Shown in pieces: positions 24,428 through 36,359 of a stretch of 64,000 nt of DNA. The position numbers were made by a program, and so were the translations under genes. Every line of letters starts with the position of its first letter. Position 1 is the first letter of the stretch. The notes below the pieces were generated by a model. That model was given only the letters and a program-made list of their open reading frames with translations, did not search any database and was not told the DNA's origin. The stretch is from Camarhynchus parvulus. Its lineage: Eukaryota > Chordata > Aves > Passeriformes > Thraupidae. The stretch spans positions 21,251,733 through 21,315,732 of the forward strand of contig NC_044574.1 of the NCBI RefSeq assembly GCF_901933205.1. Direction: 5' to 3'.

Positions 24428-24520
24428 CTTATTTAGAATTCTAGGGCAAAACATGAAAACACTACTAACCAATAACATATTTGATAGTTGTGCAAAATGT
24501 TGGTGTTTAGCTAAACTTTT
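24428..24520 (+). repeat. Unclassified interspersed repeat, copy A
   Basis: About 90 bases around 'gcaaaacatgaaaacactac' and 'gatagttgtgcaaaatgttg' recur in the same orientation at 30988-31078, at roughly 85% identity by eye. I do not know the family. It ends shortly before the large CR1 begins. Confidence 0.7.
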
Positions 24521-24554
24521 GCCTCACATACTGGTACTATACCATTATAAGTGA

Positions 24555-26110
24555 AGAACACGTTTGAGACTAATGAAATTGAACAACCACAAGTCTATGG
24601 GGCTTGATGGCATGCATGTATCCAAGGGTTCTGATGGAACTGGCTGATGTTGCTGCCAAACATAATATTTAAAATGTCATGGCAATATAATGTCCCCAAG
24701 GGCTGGAAGAATGGTAACATACCTCCTATTCTTAAAAAAAGGAAGAAAGGAAGATTCAGGGAACTGCACATCAGTAAACTTCACCTCTGTGTGTGTAAGA
24801 TCATGAAGCAGATCCTCATGGAAATAGTGTTAAAGCACATCCGAGACAAGGAGGTGATCTGAGACAGCCAGCGTGGCTTTATAAAGAAAAAATTGTGCTG
24901 ACCAGGAGGGTGCCTTCCATGATGGAGCAACTGCAATGTTTGATAAGAGAAAACCAACCTAAAATTCTGTAAGGCCTTTGACATGGTCCCCTTCACATTC
25001 TTATCTCCAAGTTGGAGAGACATATATTGGTAAGGTGGACTATTTGGTGGGTAAGAACTTGACTGGATGGACACAGTTAGTGGGTTGTGATCAATGGCTC
25101 TGTATCTAGGTGCAGGCTGGTGACAGGTGGTGCTCCCTGGGCTCTGTCTTTGGGCCAGTGCTCTTTAATATCATTACCAACAATATAGATAGTGAGATTG
25201 AGTGCACATTCAGCAGGTTTGCAGGTGACCCAAAGCTGAATTGTGCACTTGACATAGTGGCAGGAAAGGATGTCATTCAGAGGGACCTGGACAAACTTGA
25301 GAAGTAGGCTTGTGGGAACTTCATGAGGTTTGAGAAGTCCAACTGCGGTGTGCTGCACCTGGATCAGGGCAATCCCAGATATGAGCACAGGCTGGGGAAA
25401 GAACTCATTGGTAGCAGCTCTGTGAAGAAGGATTGAAGGGTTCTCATGGATAAAACACTGGACATGAGCCAACAGCATTCCAGACAGCATGCCAACTCAC
25501 ACCCCAGAAAGCCAACTTTGTCCTGGAATCCATCAAGAGACGAATGACCAGCAGGTTGAGAAAGGTGATTCTCCCCTTCTTCTTGTGAGGGTCCACCTGG
25601 AGTATTGCACCCAGATCTGGGTCTTCAGCATGAGAAAGACATGGACCTGTTGGAACAAGTCCAGAGAAGGTCAACAAAGATGATCAGAGGGTTGGAGCAC
25701 CTCTCCTATGGAGGCAGGCTGAGGTAGTTGTGGTTGTTCAGCCCAGAGAAGAGAAGGCTCTGGGGACGTCTTATAGCCTTCTAGTACTTAAAGGGAGTTT
25801 ATAAAAAAGAGAAAGAATGGGTTATTTTACATGGGCAGATAGTGATAAGACAAGGGGTATAGTTTTAAACTGTAAGAGGAAAAATTTAGATTGGACTTTA
25901 AGAAGAAATTCTTTACTGTGGGGGAGGTGAGGCACCGGCGTAGGTTGCCCAGAGAAATTGTGGATGCCCTATCCCTGGAAATGTTCTAGTCCAGATTGGA
26001 TAGGACTTTGAGGAACCTGGTTTTCTGGGTGTTATCCTTGTCCATGGTGGGACAGTGGGAACTAGATAATATCTAAGGTACCATCCAACACAAACCATTC
26101 TATGTTTCTA
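24555..26110 (+). mobile_element. CR1 LINE, reverse-transcriptase to 3' end, plus strand
   Basis: This is the longest CR1 piece in the window, about 1.55 kb. It covers the ORF2 reverse-transcriptase core to the 3' terminus 'ccaacacaaaccattctatg'. In pieces, over several frames, it shows GWKNGNIPPILKK (about 24700), KIMKQILMEIVLKHIRDKEV (24800-24862) and GSVFGPVLFNIITNNIDSEI (25140-25200). Next comes RFAGDPKL (about 25215), where an intact element has FADDTKL. The first Asp of the catalytic pair is thus lost and the frame is broken many times, so it is inactive. The 5' endonuclease half is absent (5' truncation). The 3' flank starts near 26110. Confidence 0.95.
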
Positions 26111-26326
26111 CAGGTAAGTGAGCTGCAAGTGACCTACCAAAATGGTTGCAATATTTAGGCTCCATGTCACAAAAATACAGGTCTGGAATATTCTCCCTCT
26201 GCCTTTATTTGATTTTTTTGTTTGTTTTGTTTTAAGACAAGTCTCCCTCTTTAAGAATGAAAAGAAGCAAAACTGTCACCTCAGCACTATTTTCTTCTTT
26301 GGTAAAATAGTTCAACATATATGCAT

Positions 26327-26490
26327 AAAAAATTGTATGCTTCTGCATGTCCATAAGCTCTTATATATATATATATATATAAACATATAGATATAGATTA
26401 TATAGATATAGATATAGATGGATATAGATATAGATATGTATGGATGTATAAAAGATCTTATGGACATGCAAAAGCAGACAATTTTTTTTT
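26327..26490. repeat. Inverted repeat enclosing a TA/GATATA microsatellite
   Basis: Arm one, 26327-26360, contains 'gcttctgcatgtccataag'. Arm two, 26454-26490, contains its near reverse complement 'cttatggacatgcaaaagc'. The pairing extends into A/T runs on the outside, so the arms are about 34 bases with few mismatches. The loop of about 93 bases is (TA)n at 26361-26380 followed by AGATAT-type repeats to about 26438. The structure is a strong foldback; there are no obvious target duplications outside. Confidence 0.85.
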
Positions 26491-26494
26491 AATG

Positions 26495-28128
26495 ACAACT
26501 GTAACACAGTGAAATGAGTGTCATAAAAGAAGATGGAGAAAAAATCATAACAGTTACATTTAAGGAATTAGGAGCTATACTGAATTGTACAAGGATTATA
26601 CTAAAAGTCACAGATAATCAGTAAATATCTGTAGGGATCTCTTGGGTATAATACAATGTAAAAGAGTTACACTGTTTCAGAGAAAACTTTACATTTTGTA
26701 AAGGCTTTCATTTTCTAGATTTTTCCTATTCCGAGTCACCACTTTCCTAATTTGTTATCAATTGTTGTTCTTATAATAGATCATGAGAGTTAGCATTCTG
26801 CAGCAAACATAATTTCATTCTGTTGTTGCATTGAAATATGATATATGTATGTCAAATGATTATCTGATAGCTGTTGACTATTCAGCACACCTAGCTCTTC
26901 AGAATTTTTCACAGCATTCTATATCAGTTCAAAAAAGTTTAACATGACATTTCAAAGTGCTACAAAACATACTACTAGCTTAATAATTATCAAAAGTTTG
27001 CTGAAATCCCTCAAAAATAAAAAGACATAATAATTTAGACATTGTTTTGAATAGCAGTATTGCAAGGTCTGCTTGTTTTTGTTAGATACTGGCACGGTAA
27101 ATGATGCTGTTATCAAGACTGATTACATTCCTTGCAGAGTTGATGCTGCTAAAAATATTTATTGATTAGTAGAAAGAGTTGGGAGAAAATGGCAGTAAAA
27201 AGAATAGGAAAGAAAAAGCAATAAGTTGCTTCAGAGTTTCATGTGTAAAAAGATAGAGGGAAATATTTGTTCATTTGGCAGAGATATTTTTTTTCTTAAA
27301 AACTTCTCTAAAATTACTCCCTTAAAGTCTGGGATTTCTAAAAGTAGAAATTTCCTGCAGCAATGAGTGGAGCATGATATTCTGAATCTCATTTGCAGTG
27401 AGGATACTCCTTAGTCCTATGGATTCAGGGAAGATTCTATTTTAGATTTTATTGTAGCTTCATATTTGCAAAGAAGGTTAAAAAACTCTCAGGCTCATGA
27501 ATTGCTGCTCTTCCATATTGGAATTAATAGCTTCATATATTCTTAAATGGTCTTAGGAATGCCATAAATATGCAAATGAAACATAAATTCTTCAAATTAA
27601 AAATAAAAAAAAAATATTACTAGCAGCTAATGTTAATGCTAAATACTAAGATACTGTGGAAAATAAAGAAACTGCAGAACTCTGACATGCTGTCATTTGT
27701 TTTCTTCTAATTTTTTTCCTCCTTTTCATTAGAAAGCTATTGCTAAGAATTGTAATTCTGCAAGATCAAATAAAATGTTAAGTTACCATCATTTCAGAAT
27801 ATATTTTATTTCAGATTTTCTTGGCATTTCTGAGAACCACAGGACCAACTAAATACAATTATCTACAAAGGGAAACCTGAATTTTATACAACTGTGGCTC
27901 TGTACTCTACAATTTTAGGATACAGATATATTTCATCACGTCACTCTTACTAAAACGATGTTAACTCCCTGTTAGTGCGTAATTTCCACACTGTAGTTCT
28001 GTGGGCACTTGATATCCATAAAACCAATGAAACAAAGATTGTAAAGACAGTTTCCAGAATGCTGGTACATGGATAAGTTTGTTATGATTTTGTCTTTCTA
28101 TGTTTAGAGTATTGCCTCCTCTTTTCAT
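26495..28128. other. AT-rich intergenic DNA, no feature recognised
   Basis: No recognised gene or repeat; short A runs at about 27600. Confidence 0.55.
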
Positions 28129-28135
28129 ACTATGC

Positions 28136-29061
28136 TGCGTGGACAGGTTTTGGTAGCAGGGCAGGCTACAGGGGTGGCTTCTGTGAGAAGCAGCCAGAAG
28201 CTTCCCCCATGTCTGTCAAAGCCAATTCCAGCCAGCTCTAAGATGAACCTGATGTTGGCCAAGGCTGAGCCCATCAGCAACGATGGTAGTGCCTCTGGGA
28301 TAACAGATCTAAGGGGAAAAAGAGCTGCCCAACATCAGCCAGAGAGAAGAGTGACTATATGTGAGAGGAACAACTCTGTAGACACCAAAGTCAGTGGAGA
28401 AGAGGGGCAGAAGGTGCTCCAGGCACTGAAGGCAACATTCCCCTGCTGCCCAGGAGAAGATCATGGTGAGGCAGCTGTGCCTCTGCAGTCCCTGGAGGAC
28501 ACAGTGAGCAGACATGCCTCTGCACGCTGTGAGGGACCCCATGCTGGAAACTGTGCTTTGAATCCGTGCTGGAGCAGTTTGTAAAGAACTGTCTCCTGTG
28601 GGAGGGACTCACATTGGAGAAATTCATGGAGGACTGCCTCCTGTGAGAGGAAACCCACTCTGGAGCAGGGGAAGAATGTGAGGAGGGAGCAGCAGTAGAG
28701 ACAGAGTATGATGAACTGACCACAACCCCCAGGCACTACCCCTCTGAGCCACCTGGAGGGAAGAAGCAGAAAAATCAGGAGGGAAGTTTAGCTGGGGAGA
28801 AAAGGAGGTGGATGGGAGAAAACATGTTGTAAGATTTTTTTAATTATTTCTCATTACACTACTCTGATTTGTTTGCAATAAATTAAATTAATTTCCCCAA
28901 CCTGAGTCTATTTTGCCTGTGACCACAACTGATCTCTCCCTGCCCAGGGATGTCAACCAATGATTCATTTGTTACATCTTTTTCCCCTGCCAAGATGAGG
29001 AGGACAGTGATAGAGCAGCTTTAGTGGGCCCCTGATGTCCACCAAGGGTCAGCCCACCACA
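28136..29061 (+). mobile_element. Solo ERVL-type LTR with perfect TATGC target duplication
   Basis: A complete LTR, 926 bp, from TGCGTGGACAGG to ...CAGCCCACCACA. It is flanked on both sides by the 5-bp duplication TATGC (28131-28135 and 29062-29066). A 5-bp duplication fits ERVL, and I recognise the body from songbird LTRs ('agaagcagccagaagcttcc', 'ggtgctccaggcactgaagg', 'gaggaacaactctgtagaca'). The polyadenylation signal AATAAA is at 28877-28882, followed by 'aacctgagtctattttgcc'. The expected TATA element near 28305-28315 is decayed. The open frames at 28132-28584, 28309-28542 and 28391-28723 are incidental. With no second LTR or interior, it arose by LTR-LTR recombination. Confidence 0.9.
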
Positions 29062-29066
29062 TATGC

Positions 29067-29600
29067 ATAATTAAACAATAAATGATTAAAGTGAAATTAA
29101 ATTAAAAATACTTTTAAAAATAAACAGCGACACAAACACCAGCCCTCTTCTTTCTCCCTCCCACCTCCCTAATTATAAGAAAATGAAGATTATGGCAGAC
29201 TTCATTGTCCTTGGGCAGAACGAGGAATGTGTGGATACTATTCTCAGACCTGATCCTGATCCTGTATTTCTGGCTCCTCATCCTGGATCCTTTGAAAGCA
29301 AGGACAGTTTTCTGTACTGTTCTTCTGTGAGTCCTCAGCTTCCCATGCAGAGCAGCCAGCCCTTGCTGCTTACTTCCAGTTATAGCAGATTGTCATCATC
29401 TCTCCCTCCTCCATTTGGCACTGGAGGAGGATGATGGCATTTATGGAACAGGTTCTTCATCCTTAGTCCTGGATTCCACCTGAAAGTTTTTTGTATGTTT
29501 TCTCATGAATCTGCTTACTTTTCATCATCTCTCAGGCAGACTGGCAAATGTTAGCAAAATCTTAACTATGGCATTTATAGAACTTCAGCTGAAGCAGGTG
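29067..29600. other. Intergenic DNA with a C/T-rich segment, unclassified
   Basis: Not recognised. A pyrimidine-rich patch lies at about 29144-29172. An 83-codon plus frame (29183-29434) has Ser/Pro-rich content without known motifs. Confidence 0.4.
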
Positions 29601-29601
29601 A

Positions 29602-30104
29602 GGCCTCACTGACCACTTGGTTGCCAGCCACCAATCCAAATAACATAAAACCAGCTGAAACCAAGGCAAGCCCAGACTAACCCTGACAACCTGCACTGTC
29701 AGGTCAGTAAAATGAGAGAGGTCTCATTTGTTTTCATTTACAGCTAAGTTGTCCATCTGCGGCTTTTTTTGTTTTAGTTTTGATTTACTTCACAGAATCC
29801 CAGCATATTGCTCAGAAGAAATCTCTGGATGTTGTTTGATCCAACACCCAGCCTCTAACAGAATTCTTGTCAACATGAGATCTTACATAGCTGTAAGCAG
29901 TGCACCCCTTAACCTCATCTCCTTCTGATTGATCAAGGCCAGCAGGCTCAGTCTCTTGTTCTAAGTGATGGCCTGAAAGCCCCTGACCATTCAGATGTGG
30001 CTTTGACATTTTTCGTTCCTTTTTTGTTTGCTGTTTTTGGCCCTGATAAATGCTTCTCCCACATACACTGTGGTCACTGTTTCAGAGCAGCTCTTGAACT
30101 CTAA
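29602..30104 (-). repeat. Inverted-duplication copy 2 (CR1-like end plus flank)
   Basis: This is the reverse complement of 17625-18318: the flank (29602-29790), the CR1-like terminus 'cacagaatcccagcat' (29790-29810) and the upstream part to about 30104. It lacks about 180 bases present in copy 1. The join 'tacagctatgtaagatctca' on the minus strand replaces the segment that copy 1 carries between 'gatatgtgagg' and 'caagatctcatg'. The minus frame 29812-30009 still shows GLSGHHLEQETEPAGLDQ as in copy 1. Confidence 0.85.
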
Positions 30105-30109
30105 CCCTT

Positions 30110-30985
30110 TTCATTGGAATGAATAAGTCAAGGTCCCTGGGGTCACCATGGCAGTCCTCCACTGGACACTCTCAAGTGTCTTGAAATTCCACGTCAAGCA
30201 GAAGCTCATATATTGTCTATTTGGGAGGGACGTGGAATATTTATTTTTCGTTCTGTTTTTTTCATGTAAGCATGCCTCATGAAGACAATTTGTCTTCTAT
30301 GTCCTTATAAACAATTTCTTTCATTTCTTGATCTTCTAACTAGCATATATTAGACATTTTGTGGGCAACTTCATCCTGAACAGACCAAGCCTAAAAGCAT
30401 TCCACTGCTCTGAAAAGTGATCATTACTGAGCATAAAGGAACATTACTGCAGTAAGGAAGTAAGGAACCAATAGAAATTTTATATAATTTCAAAAGGTTT
30501 TCAAAAGGAACTTCACAATTATAGGAAATACTATTTTAAAGGAATAATTTTGTGAAATAATGTTTAAATTCTTAATTTCATACAAATTTATATTACAGTA
30601 CAGAGACCCCATGTAAAATTTATGAAATTAGTTAACTTTATTATATGCGATTTTTAAAATTCTATATGTCCAACCTTTGCTAATATTTTTTTCATTTATT
30701 TGAGCTGGTAAGAAGAACAAATGTGCCTCCTATAAGTAACTGCTGTTTTCCTCTATGCCCATTAGCACTAAATTTAAAAAAGAATGCCTGGATACTTATT
30801 CTTGTAAATTTTATCTGCATTTGGAATTTGGATTTCCAGTTCTTTACAATTTGCTCTCACTGATTTCAGAGAAAAAATATAACAGATTTATGTTATATTG
30901 CTGGATATATGTGTTCATATAAAAAAAAAACCTGCCAAATCTAAAACCATTGTATGCTGAGATATAATTTCAGTATTTTAAACTT
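30110..30985. other. AT-rich intergenic DNA, no firm feature
   Basis: A short stretch near 30140-30180 ('gcagtcctccactggacact') faintly resembles minus-strand CR1, but it is too short to claim. Nothing else is recognised. Confidence 0.45.
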
Positions 30986-30987
30986 TA

Positions 30988-31078
30988 TTATATTTACAAT
31001 TCCAGTGCAAAACATGAAAACACTACTAAACACCATATCTGATAGTTGTGCAAATGTTGGTGTGTTGAGTTAAATTTT
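30988..31078 (+). repeat. Unclassified interspersed repeat, copy B
   Basis: Second copy of the repeat at 24428-24520, same orientation, carrying 'gcaaaacatgaaaacactac' and 'gatagttgtgcaaatgttgg'. The following sequence resembles copy A again only after an extra 25 or so bases ('ttttgccttacat'). Confidence 0.7.
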
Positions 31079-31079
31079 G

Positions 31080-32048
31080 TTTCTCTTGTTTTTTGTGACT
31101 GAAGTTTTGCCTTACATATAAGGTTTTCCTTTACTATATAAACAAAGGTTTCAGTCCCTGCCCCCAAACCAGCTGCAGTCAGATGAGAAGGATTAATGAG
31201 TTTTAAAACATAATAAGAAAACTAGTTTTCTGACAAGTGTGTCAACTTCTCTTTCAGTTTTTGTGCTACAAGACCAAAACGTAGCCAGATCATGTAATAT
31301 TACTGGTAGCAAAATGACACATTGATTAACTACATTAATACATGAAAAAAAATTAAAATCTGAGGGCAGGAAGATAAGGTCTCCTTTTTTTTACATGGGT
31401 CACACAGTTTTTCAGGATTGCCAGAATAGATTTTTTACAAGGTTAGTCCTTCACTAGAATAGTACAGTCCTCTCTTATCCAGTCTATTATTAGAAACCTG
31501 AAAAAATAATGTGCCTCTAAATGTTATTTTCACATAGAAAACCTAATCAACCTTAAAAAAAGTAAAAATGTGAAAAGCATCCAGTTTTCTTGAAAACAGA
31601 AGACAATTAAAAAATCTGACTCATTAAAAATTTGCCTGAAGTAACTTCCTATCCTGCCTTGTCCTAGAACTGTATCAGGGCTGTAGACAAGAGTTCTGTT
31701 TGATTGACTTTGCATCATCGGTGCTGCAGAAGTGCCCAGAGGAGTTAACTGTGTTCATTAGAATAATGTTAACTGTGTTCAAAGAATAATGTTCAGCAAT
31801 ATTTAAATGGACTTCTGCATGAATAAATGCAAAAACCCCTCATTTCTCGGGTCTCTCTATACCAGAAAATGTAATTAATAAAATCCCATATTCTTATATT
31901 TTTTAAAAATTTCTATTTTTATAGTAAAGTGCTGTGGTGGATTTTTCTCACCCAGCAGCTGAACATCCACAGAATGACTTGCCCACTACCTTCTCCTGTG
32001 AGTTGAAGAGAAATTAGAAAAAAAAAAAGCAAGAAGGTTCATTGATTG
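31080..32048. other. AT-rich intergenic DNA with one small tandem duplication
   Basis: Two near-identical units of about 24 bases (GTTAACTGTGTTCATTAGAA... and GTTAACTGTGTTCAAAGAAT...) lie head to tail at 31744-31790. Otherwise nothing is recognised. Confidence 0.6.
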
Positions 32049-32049
32049 G

Positions 32050-32118
32050 AAAAAAAACCAAAAAAACAAAAACCACAAAAACAAACAAACAAACAAAAAA
32101 AAACCAACAACCAAAAAC
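32050..32118. repeat. A/C-rich (CAAA)n-like low-complexity tract
   Basis: About 70 bases of A broken by single or paired C, including ACAAACAAACAAACAAAA. It is the same kind of tract as at 2113-2190. Confidence 0.85.
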
Positions 32119-32119
32119 T

Positions 32120-33175
32120 ACATGTGCAAACAAATGTGAGCTACATCATGGAAATCCAGGCTTTCCACACACATAATAGTTAACCATGAAGTCCACACTT
32201 AGTGAAGTTTTTGTTGAGCATAACATATGGTATCAAATACTCCTTGGTCAGTTAAGGAGCACTGTCTGCCCTCCTGGCTGACCTCTTGGCTGCTTTGTTG
32301 CTCACTCCCATCCTAATTATTGGATGAGAGGGCAAGAACAGCAAGAAAAGTAAAAAGCATTTACTGTCAACAGTTTTACTAACAAATACAAAATGCAGAG
32401 CTATATAGGCTGCTAAAAAGAAATACAATCCTACTCTGTGTAGAATATACATTATTTTAATAAAAGAGAAACACTGGAAAAGAAATTTTAGCCATCATAG
32501 ACAGCTTACAAAGAAGTGGAAAAAAGACCTTGTGTGTTGTGAGAACACACAAGCAGGAATTAAAGAGAAGCTATACAAAAATCCTTGAAAGACTTATGGT
32601 CTGGAACAATTTTTCTATGTCTATGTTACATTTAGGATAGTTAAAAAATTAAAATCTACTTTTGTTCCCCCAAATTAACTGATACTGTATCTTCTGAAGT
32701 ACTCATAATGGCTGATATTGTCAAATGCCTCATTTTTGTTAATAAGTTAAACATCAAAAAGTGTCCTCATTTCTTCTGATAAGCAGGTCCATCCAAGTCA
32801 CCTGTACTGAGATATGTGAAAGCTACATCAAAGTGGTCAGTATTCATTAAGCACTTTCAGTAGTCATGCTGTTCTATATTTTTTAGACTATTAATACACT
32901 GAATAATGGTAATTATCCTTTTAGTGTAGTATGTGGATATGATAAACACAGTGGTCGAGATTAGTAGAGTCTGATCTACAATTCCAGGTCCCAGTGTGCC
33001 AGTTTACATCTCAGAGTAGAGCTCAAATATTTTTCCTTTACTTTTCTGTTCTTCTTTTGGGGTGGTTTTGTTTTGCTTTTCCCATCTTAGCACATCTGTC
33101 TTCACTTTATACCTTACCTTTTATAAGAAAGCATTACATGACACTGGTCAACTAAAATTAATTATGCTTACAAGA
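32120..33175. other. AT-rich intergenic DNA, no feature recognised
   Basis: No recognised gene or repeat. Confidence 0.55.
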
Positions 33176-33176
33176 A

Positions 33177-33320
33177 TAATTATATTATATTATATTATAT
33201 TATATTATATTATATTATATTATATTATATTATATTATATTATATTATATTATATTATATTATATTATATTATATTATATTATATTATATTATATTATAT
33301 TATATTATATTATATTATAA
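33177..33320 (+). repeat. Pure (TATAT)n pentanucleotide array, about 28 copies
   Basis: From 33181 to 33319 the sequence is an uninterrupted TATAT pentamer array (equivalently ATATT), 139 bases with no substitution. It gives a false open frame of repeating Ile/Tyr/Leu codons. The purity implies a young, probably length-polymorphic locus; the AT-only composition would melt easily. Confidence 0.98.
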
Positions 33321-33324
33321 ACAA

Positions 33325-36300
33325 CTAGTTGTTTCCAAGCTAGTTTTTTTTCCTTACAATCCTAATAGTTATGCAAATGAGAGAAACAAAGCAACAGCTG
33401 TGTTGACAAAACTGGGTCACCTTATCTTTAAACACTTAAATCATTCAAAACATAAAAATAATAGATCTTGGTACAGCTTTGCTAAGCAAATAGATTTCAA
33501 TGTATAAATAAGTTTTGGGGTTTTTTTGTAGACTGTAATACCTACTAATGTTCAATTTTATCCTACATTTCAGTTTTTAGAGCATACTAGTGCTGTGCTA
33601 CAGTTGCTTATTTACAGAAATAGCAGACTAACCTAAAAATATCTGTAATTTTTTATGTCTTCTACAAGCAACAAAACTAAGCCTCATGGAAATAAAAAAA
33701 AGCCACACTTTGAACAGTATATCATATTTATGTTCAAAAAATTTTTGCTGAATTTTTTTTAGACTTGCTTTTGTAGTCAACTAGATTTCACATTTATTCC
33801 TTTGGGATAGAAAAGCACTCACAAATGTTCCCACTGGACAGCTGAAATACTTCAGTTTTGCATAGTCCAGTGACTGAGGTCAATAGTGAAGGGACCTAGT
33901 CTCAAACTGGATTCAACCACAACACCAGCTTCAGGTTTCCTAACCAATGAGGTCCACTGCATTTGAAATGCTGCATGTGGCATTCTGATCAATGAGAAAA
34001 GAAAAAAATTTCTGTTCTGTGTAATGTTCTATAGAAGAGATTCTAAAGTACATGTTGCTGTAGGAAAATTGTGTCTCAGTCTTCCTTTTAAGCAGTTTCC
34101 TTCTCAAAAACTGTGATTTGACCCTTTATTGTTTCTATAAAGCAGGGTTATAGGTAAATTTTTGCAATTCTGAAACAGACATGGTTGTAGTCTGCTGAGG
34201 GGAAAAATAACTCATAATACGTTACAGCAAAAGTTAGTAAAGATGAAGATTTGTAGCAAAGTAGAAAATTTGCAACTCATTAGCTATGAAACAAGAAAAC
34301 ACCTTGCTAAAAATAGTAATTTGACCTGATATTGTAACCAATAATTTTGGTAGATTGGGAAGGAAAACATTTTGAGAGATACATTTATTATTTTGTATGC
34401 AACCTTTCAAATAATTCTGCCATTTTGCTCTTTGCATGCTATTTGTAATAGAGTTGGAATTCTATGTGAAATATGATCTTTTGAAAAAACAAATAACCGC
34501 AATAATTGCAATTTTTTAACCAGAAAAGGACTGTTTTCTAGAGCTGTGTTCACTTCTGAGAGTAGCTTTTTTAAGTAGCACTATGATGATAGACTTTCCT
34601 TCTGCCAATTAGAGACTTCATTGCTGTGCTGAAGCAGCAGAATCAGCTCACAGAAGGGTCCCTAGTTAATGCTTTTCATCAAGATGAAATGTATGAGATG
34701 CAATTTTTAAGTCTTTGGGTTTTAATTTTTATTTTTGTCCTGTATTTTCCTGCCCCACACATTAAAAAAAAAAAGGGGGGGCCTTTTCAAGCGTCATCTT
34801 TTTTTTCATCAATCTTTTCCTTCTTCTAGGATTGAGAATTCTTACATTGTTTAGGATTCTTACATTGTAAATGACATTGCATTCAAAGCCATTGTACAGG
34901 AAAAGAGAATACACCACATCTACAGAGCAAAGAATATTCTCAGTCTACATGGTGCTCAAATGGTGTTGTAGGAGACTATTGTTACTACCATCAAAATGGT
35001 TAACTAAAGATTCTCGCTCTCTGTTTTGGAATATTCCATGGGAATGTCCCTCTTGGTGCTCCAGTCCTTCTGCAGGTGGTGTTAAGTCACTGTAAAGCCT
35101 TGTCTTTTTCACAAGAATCAACAAAAAATCCCATTCCCTGGGGTACACGAGAATGAGCCACACACCCTAAAAACCAGTAGCTTCATGTTAACTCCAGGAA
35201 AAAGGATCAGATACGAATTAAAAAACAGACCATTATCCAAAGTGTTCAAATGAAAAGGGGGTTTTCAAATAAGTATAACTCAATATGGAATAAAAGAAGG
35301 AATCATCAATATGAAATGTACCAGTTTGCTCCTTACTGGTTTAAAATTGGTTTGCCAGTTTCTATTCTATTTAGCTAATATTGTATTTAGCACAGTAACC
35401 TTTGCAGTCTCTGTGTGTTGTCAATATTATTCTGTTTCTGCGTTGTTAGAGTTGTTATTTGTTTCTTTGAAGATTACTAGGAAAAAAGAGGAGGAAAACG
35501 TATTTGCAAAAATTAATTTTTTAAATCTTTCATTTATGAAAGGACAACTCAGATAAAAGCCTTTTAAAAAAGAGCTGTAATTGGAATTATCTTTTGACAT
35601 CAACAGCCTTCTTAGTGAATAGCTAAGGTTTCTTGCAGATGCTGTGTGGTCCATAGAGATGATTTTAAAGGACATTGTTAAAGAACATTCCATAGATATA
35701 GCAAGTAATGGTCACCTTTTCTTCTGTATTAATGATCCAAAAATATATGAGAGTAAAACTTTCTGTTCACCCTTTCAGAGTTATTGATTTAGAGCACCAG
35801 TAAAAAACTTGTATATGATATGACACACTGGAAAAACATTTAGTAATGCAATAGAAAAATTCACTAAAATATATATGCACTTCATTTTAATATATAAAGC
35901 ACATTAGTACTACTGAAATCTGTGTGATTATCTGTGTGCCCAAATTCCTTGTGTATTGTCAGTATTTTAATGTTGTACTTTATGCAAGAGTGTTATTCAT
36001 GACTCAATAGCTAAAATGTTTGGTTGTTTGAGATTTTTCTTTAGACAATGAAAATTAAGAACAAAGAAACCATAATATTCTAATGAGGTTTTTTGTCATT
36101 AATTCAAATTCTTTTACTTGTTTTGAATCTTTTCAAAATCCTTGTGATCAAATTTAATAGCTTACAAATGAAACTACCTCAATATGCTTTTTCAAAATAA
36201 TGTTCATAAAATAAAACATTCCTGTTTGCTTATGTGATTGAAGACTTGTACACATAAACAACAACTTCAAAAAACCCCAACAAAACCCTGATACCCAAAT

Positions 36301-36355
36301 CCTACAAATATGCAAAAAGAATAATAGCAGGTTAAGGAAACCCAAAAACTTAATG
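33325..36355. other. AT-rich intergenic DNA, no feature recognised
   Basis: No gene or mobile element is recognised. There is a small duplication 'attcttacattgt' at 34840-34868 and a poly-A/poly-G run at 34764-34781. Open frames such as 35311-35556 and 34626-34829 have hydrophobic, AT-driven compositions without motifs. Confidence 0.5.
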
Positions 36356-36359
36356 AGAG

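Noticed and set aside
28132..28736. Several overlapping open frames of 77-150 codons
   Set aside because: All lie within the GC-richer solo LTR at 28136-29061 and are not conserved retroviral proteins.
30140..30180. Possible extra CR1 fragment
   Set aside because: Only about 20 bases resemble minus-strand CR1, which is too short to separate from chance.
33062..33328. 88-codon frame ending in repeated Ile/Tyr/Leu
   Set aside because: A by-product of the TATAT array, whose 15-base period has no stop in this frame.
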